Shown in pieces: positions 30,946 through 33,769 of a DNA stretch of 33,769 bases. Under the pieces are notes generated by a model. The model did not search any database. It was given only the letters and a program-made list of their open reading frames with translations, and was not told the origin of the DNA. Position numbers and translations under genes: made by a program. This DNA is from Candidatus Gastranaerophilales bacterium (GTDB taxonomy: Bacteria; Cyanobacteriota; Vampirovibrionia; Gastranaerophilales; JANQFW01). The stretch is from NCBI GenBank assembly GCA_028277625.1, contig JANQFW010000001.1, positions 1 through 33,769 on the forward strand. The letters run 5' to 3'. Numbering within the stretch: the first letter of the stretch is position 1; every line of letters begins with the position of its first letter.

Positions 30946-32151
30946 ATGATTTATACAGAGTGCAGGCTTAACTCACCAATTTACATTACCTCAAGCCAAA
31001 TGAACTATAATTATAAGCTTATACACAAAGGTATGTTCTATTTTATAGACAAGTACAAGCTTATTAGTGTATTGCAAAGAGTTAATCTATTAGATAATTT
31101 CTTTAATTACTTTTGTAAAAACCCTATAGAGAAATTATCCAAGTGGCTTCTTTCTAACAACATATTAAACAACAATTTTCTGGAAGAAGTTAGCCTGTAC
31201 TATTTGCCTACAAATAATTCTAAAAACAGTTTTGGCAATAAAATTAATCTTTTCAATAGGGATCAAGAGCTTAATCCCCAAATTTGCCCTGAGTCAATCA
31301 AGCATTCTATAAAAGCCAGTATTATTTTTTCTAAAATCAATAAAAATTCAGACGAATTTAACGAACATGCCCAGCTATACACAGGTAAATTGTATAAAAA
31401 CTTATCAGAAATAAGTGATGTGAAAACTTACTTAAGATACAAAGATTTTTATCAAAAAAATCTTCTGAAAGAAATACTAGAATCATTTCTTGTTAAAGAC
31501 TTTGATGCAAAAATGTTAAACAATCTTCAATCTCTTGAATCTCTTAAAATAAAAACTAATATAGTTAATAATAATGGTTTAGCTATTTATAAAAAAGGTT
31601 ACATCCAAAAAATTCAGAACAAACAACTAAAGCTAAAAGGTCTTCATATATTTGAATGTTTAGAAGCAGGCTCATCTTTTAATATTGAAGTGAGAGCTCG
31701 TCAAAATTTAGCCGGCTCAATATTTAATCATCTTATGGAAGATATAAAAGACTCTAGCTATAAACTTGCCCAAGCTAAAATCAAATTTGAAGAGGAGTAT
31801 TTAAATAAAATATGCAAATTTGACAAAACATTGTTTTCTAAACATACAAACAGCAGCTATGCTACACAGCAAAGAACCAAACAGCTGTCTTGCAGCTTTT
31901 TAGATTTACAATACTTCCAAATAAAAAAACAAATAGAAAGTATCAAAAGCTCTAATTTCTTATTAACTACAGATTATGCGGAGTTATTAAGTTTAATTTG
32001 TTTATTAAATTTAAATGAAGCTTCTTTAGATGAGATTAGTAAATCATTCTTTGATAAAAAACAAAACATTGAAAATAAACAGGTTGAGTTATATTATCAG
32101 CAAGATAATATGACATTTCTCTCTTGTGATTACATACATATTAATTTTTAA
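30946..32151 (+). CDS. Orphan 401-residue protein
   Basis: I do not recognise any domain. The protein is mostly helical, unusually rich in Asn, Lys, Ser, Leu and Ile, with no signal peptide. Aromatic segments near the N-terminus (YNYKLIHKGMFYFIDKYK, FFNYFCKNP) are followed by long helices such as AGSIFNHLMEDIKDSSYKLA and KFEEEYLNKICKF. There is no obvious catalytic motif. AGAGAG precedes the ATG by 7 bp. A TATAAT at 30892-30897 with TTCTTA 17 bp upstream may be the promoter. The amino-acid style fits genes restricted to one lineage. Coding is supported by the long open frame, ribosome-binding site and matching terminator. Confidence 0.7.
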   Translation: MIYTECRLNSPIYITSSQMNYNYKLIHKGMFYFIDKYKLISVLQRVNLLDNFFNYFCKNPIEKLSKWLLSNNILNNNFLEEVSLYYLPTNNSKNSFGNKINLFNRDQELNPQICPESIKHSIKASIIFSKINKNSDEFNEHAQLYTGKLYKNLSEISDVKTYLRYKDFYQKNLLKEILESFLVKDFDAKMLNNLQSLESLKIKTNIVNNNGLAIYKKGYIQKIQNKQLKLKGLHIFECLEAGSSFNIEVRARQNLAGSIFNHLMEDIKDSSYKLAQAKIKFEEEYLNKICKFDKTLFSKHTNSSYATQQRTKQLSCSFLDLQYFQIKKQIESIKSSNFLLTTDYAELLSLICLLNLNEASLDEISKSFFDKKQNIENKQVELYYQQDNMTFLSCDYIHINF

Positions 32152-32181
32152 CTTTTACTGCGAATCTTAGCCAAACTTTTT

Positions 32182-32209
32182 TGCAGGCTATTTATGGTCT
32201 GCATTTTTT
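32182..32209 (+). terminator. Terminator of the orphan gene
   Basis: TGCAG / CTGCA stem with a 12-base loop followed by TTTTTT, 30 bp after the stop codon. Confidence 0.6.
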
Positions 32210-32220
32210 GTCTAAATCTC

Positions 32221-32249
32221 AAAAGACTGCCATTATCTGGCAGCCTTTT
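32221..32249. terminator. Terminator between orphan gene and ilvC
   Basis: AAAAG-n-CTGCCA / TGGCAG-n-CTTTT stem with 5-base loop, usable in both directions. Reading on the minus strand it ends ilvC, 30 bp after its stop codon. Confidence 0.8.
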
Positions 32250-32279
32250 GATTTGAATAGTTTTTTATTCTGAAAAAAA

Positions 32280-33317
32280 TTACTTTCTTTCATTATCATT
32301 GATTAACTGATCATCATTAATCCAGCTCATCATATTTCTTAAGTTAGTTCCAACTTGCTCTATCTGATGCTTTTTATTTTCTTCCCTGGTTCTAGTAAGT
32401 GTAGGCATTCCATTATTGTTTTCTGCAATAAATTCTTTAGCAAATTCGCCGGACTGAATTTCTTCTAGAACTTTTTTCATTGCAACTTTAACTTCTGGAC
32501 CTACTACTCTAGGGCCTCTGGTTACATCACCAAATTCAGCAGTTTCGCTTATTGAATAGCGCATATCAGCTATACCACCTTGGTAAATAAGATCAACTAT
32601 TAATTTTAACTCATGCAGACACTCGAAGTATGCCATTTCTGGTGGGTATCCTGCTTCTACAAGAGTTTCAAATCCAGCTTTGATTAATGCTGCAGTACCA
32701 CCACATAGTACAGCTTGCTCACCAAATAAATCGGTTTCTGTTTCATCTTTAAATGTTGTTTCAATTATACCAGCAGTTCCACCGCCTATAGATCCTGCAT
32801 AAGCAAGTGCTACATCAAATGTATCATTAGAAGGATTTTGACCAACTGCAATTAAAGCAGGTACACCTCTACCTCTGCTATACTCAGCTCTTACAAGGTG
32901 GCCTGGCCCCTTTGGTGCAGCTATAAATGTATTTACATTTGCAGGAGGAACAATTTCTTTGTAAAGAATGCTAAATCCATGAGCAAATCCTAAATACATA
33001 CCTTCTGTTAGGTGTGGTGCAATATGATTTTCATAAACTTCACGGTGTACGGTATCTGGAAGTAAAATCATTACTACATCAGCCCACTGTACAGCTTCTG
33101 CAAAAGACTTACAATCAAGGCCAGCTTCTTCAACTCTGGATTTAGATTTAGAACCTTCTCTTAAACCTACACAAACATTAATTCCTGACTCTTTTAAATT
33201 TTGTGCGTGAGCATGTCCTTGGCTTCCGAATCCTAAAACAGCAACTTTTTTAGTTAGTATAGGATTTCTATCTATGTCTTTATCATAGTATAACTTTAAT
33301 GTGTTTGCAGCTTGCAT
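32280..33317 (-). CDS. ilvC: Ketol-acid reductoisomerase
   Basis: IlvC isomerises and reduces acetolactate and acetohydroxybutyrate in isoleucine/valine synthesis. The 345-residue class I protein has the dinucleotide motif GFGSQGHA (29-36) and a cofactor-specificity loop [10 protein letters not shown] whose serines favour NADPH. The magnesium ligands D196 and E200 lie in [12 protein letters not shown] and E232/E236 in [10 protein letters not shown]. Shine-Dalgarno AGGAGG is 10 bp from the ATG. It is single-gene here (no ilvB/ilvN neighbours). Upstream lies the short copy of the GC-rich repeat. Complete. Confidence 0.96.
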   Translation of the reverse strand: MQAANTLKLYYDKDIDRNPILTKKVAVLGFGSQGHAHAQNLKESGINVCVGLREGSKSKSRVEEAGLDCKSFAEAVQWADVVMILLPDTVHREVYENHIAPHLTEGMYLGFAHGFSILYKEIVPPANVNTFIAAPKGPGHLVRAEYSRGRGVPALIAVGQNPSNDTFDVALAYAGSIGGGTAGIIETTFKDETETDLFGEQAVLCGGTAALIKAGFETLVEAGYPPEMAYFECLHELKLIVDLIYQGGIADMRYSISETAEFGDVTRGPRVVGPEVKVAMKKVLEEIQSGEFAKEFIAENNNGMPTLTRTREENKKHQIEQVGTNLRNMMSWINDDQLINDNERK

Positions 33318-33397
33318 TATCTAAATTCCTCCTAGTTTATTTTGTTTGTTTAATTTAAAAAATATTATTAAAAAATTTGCATTTTCTTTAAATTTAG

Positions 33398-33440
33398 GGC
33401 CGAGCGAGTCGGCTTTGCCCCTATGAGGGGTAAGGGGTGG
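33398..33440. repeat. GC-rich composite repeat, short copy
   Basis: It begins with the same 17 bases as the copy at 28009 (GGCCGAGCGAGTCGGCT), then T for A, then TGCC. It jumps straight to a CTATG-AGGGG-TAAGGGG block that matches the right part of the long copy. About 30 bp of the middle, including the second half of the central hairpin, are missing. A CCCC/GGGG mini-stem is at 33418-33430. It lies 81 bp upstream of the ilvC start. Confidence 0.75.
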
Positions 33441-33539
33441 ATGCTTTTACTACCTACCTAAATTCATTATAAAACAAACAAGTTTTCGTGTCCGCATTGT
33501 GTGTATAATCAGTAAAAAAAATACATCATTAAAAAAGAT

Positions 33540-33564
33540 AAAAAAAAAGACAGTATAAACTGCC
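33540..33564 (-). terminator. Terminator of the minus-strand unit entering from the right
   Basis: GGCAGT-TTAT-ACTGTC stem (one G-T pair) followed on the minus strand by a run of nine T. It lies 39 bp after the micropeptide stop codon and separates that unit from ilvC. Confidence 0.8.
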
Positions 33565-33603
33565 TTTCCTGAAAAGAGAAAATAAATTTAGTCCAAAACA
33601 ACG

Positions 33604-33732
33604 CTAATTTTCCATCGGCGCCTCATAAAACCCTTGTGTATTATCAAAAGCTATTTCTATAGCTTCTAGCAAAGGGGTAAATACAGACACCAAAACAGCT
33701 ATTCCACAAATATAAAGAGATAAAGTTTTCAT
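33604..33732 (-). CDS. 42-residue membrane micropeptide
   Basis: ATG at 33732-33730, stop TAG at 33606-33604. The N-terminal 24 residues form a hydrophobic helix (TLSLYICGIAVLVSVFTPLL), then a short acidic tail ends APMEN. A GAGG ribosome-binding site is 7 bp upstream. The start codon overlaps the stop of the upstream frame in an ATGA, a translational coupling arrangement, and a strong terminator follows. It is probably a small inner-membrane protein that works with the upstream product; the family is unknown. Confidence 0.6.
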   Translation of the reverse strand: MKTLSLYICGIAVLVSVFTPLLEAIEIAFDNTQGFYEAPMEN

Positions 33733-33769
33733 ATCTCTGCCTCGCTAACTTTTCCACTAAACATAACTT
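33729..33769 (-). CDS. 3' end of an upstream gene (partial)
   Basis: The frame open from the right edge ends VSEAEI-stop (TGA at 33731-33729), overlapping the micropeptide ATG. Only 13 codons are visible, so the product cannot be named. The tight overlap is the reason to accept it as coding. Confidence 0.4.
   Translation of the reverse strand, partial: VMFSGKVSEAEI

Noticed and set aside
33318-33480. T-box or leucine/valine attenuator before ilvC
   Set aside because: No T-box sequence, no leader peptide with branched-chain codons and no terminator/antiterminator pair; the structure there is the dispersed GC-rich repeat.

Overview
The window is a compact, AT-rich bacterial chromosome segment of about 33.8 kb, with housekeeping genes on both strands. 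Several traits point to a fermentative bacterium with a two-membrane envelope. These are a TolC-type outer-membrane protein, prepilins with the KGFTLAEVLI leader, a class 1B (PyrK-dependent) dihydroorotate dehydrogenase, an electron-transfer flavoprotein pair and several conserved small proteins of unknown function. My best guess is Candidatus Melainabacteria / Gastranaerophilales (Vampirovibrionia). This is inference from protein style only; no rRNA gene is present.

Left edge (1-1500) is an accessory island. Three copies of a 64-95 bp direct repeat, each carrying a perfect terminator hairpin, bracket two toxin-antitoxin-like modules. The first is an MNT nucleotidyltransferase followed by a HEPN gene cut down to 30 codons where the repeat begins. 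The second is a toxin gene followed by a CopG/RHH antitoxin gene, with a near-perfect palindromic operator lying across its promoter. This is the most unusual part of the window.

Region 1500-9700 holds class II aldolase (fba), a duplicated-module hypothetical protein, acpS, a TM1266-like small protein, an SPOR protein next to a DUF366 protein, queC overlapping a HEAT-repeat protein, rsmB, rpsU, a HIT hydrolase and tRNA-Leu(UAG). Region 9800-14400 has two tandem prepilin-like genes, tcdA with a dnaJ that has a reduced zinc finger, a four-cysteine small protein and a SIMPL-domain protein, all on the minus strand.

Region 14500-20600 (plus strand) has a large SWIM-SNF2 helicase, a TolC-like protein, a pair of GC-rich palindromes and a P-loop ATPase. 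Region 20600-23000 is the minus-strand pyrimidine operon pyrK-pyrD-pyrE. Then come a secreted GH13 enzyme resembling trehalose synthase, a small exported protein and etfB-etfA.

Region 27900-33769 has a gene-poor stretch with a GC-rich dispersed repeat and a possible minus-strand small RNA, an exported VirB10/TrbI-like glycine-zipper protein, a zinc-ribbon-like protein, DAHP synthase, an orphan 401-residue protein, ilvC and a membrane micropeptide. A second, shortened copy of the GC-rich repeat lies upstream of ilvC. Rho-independent terminators separate most transcription units; I list those with clear stems.
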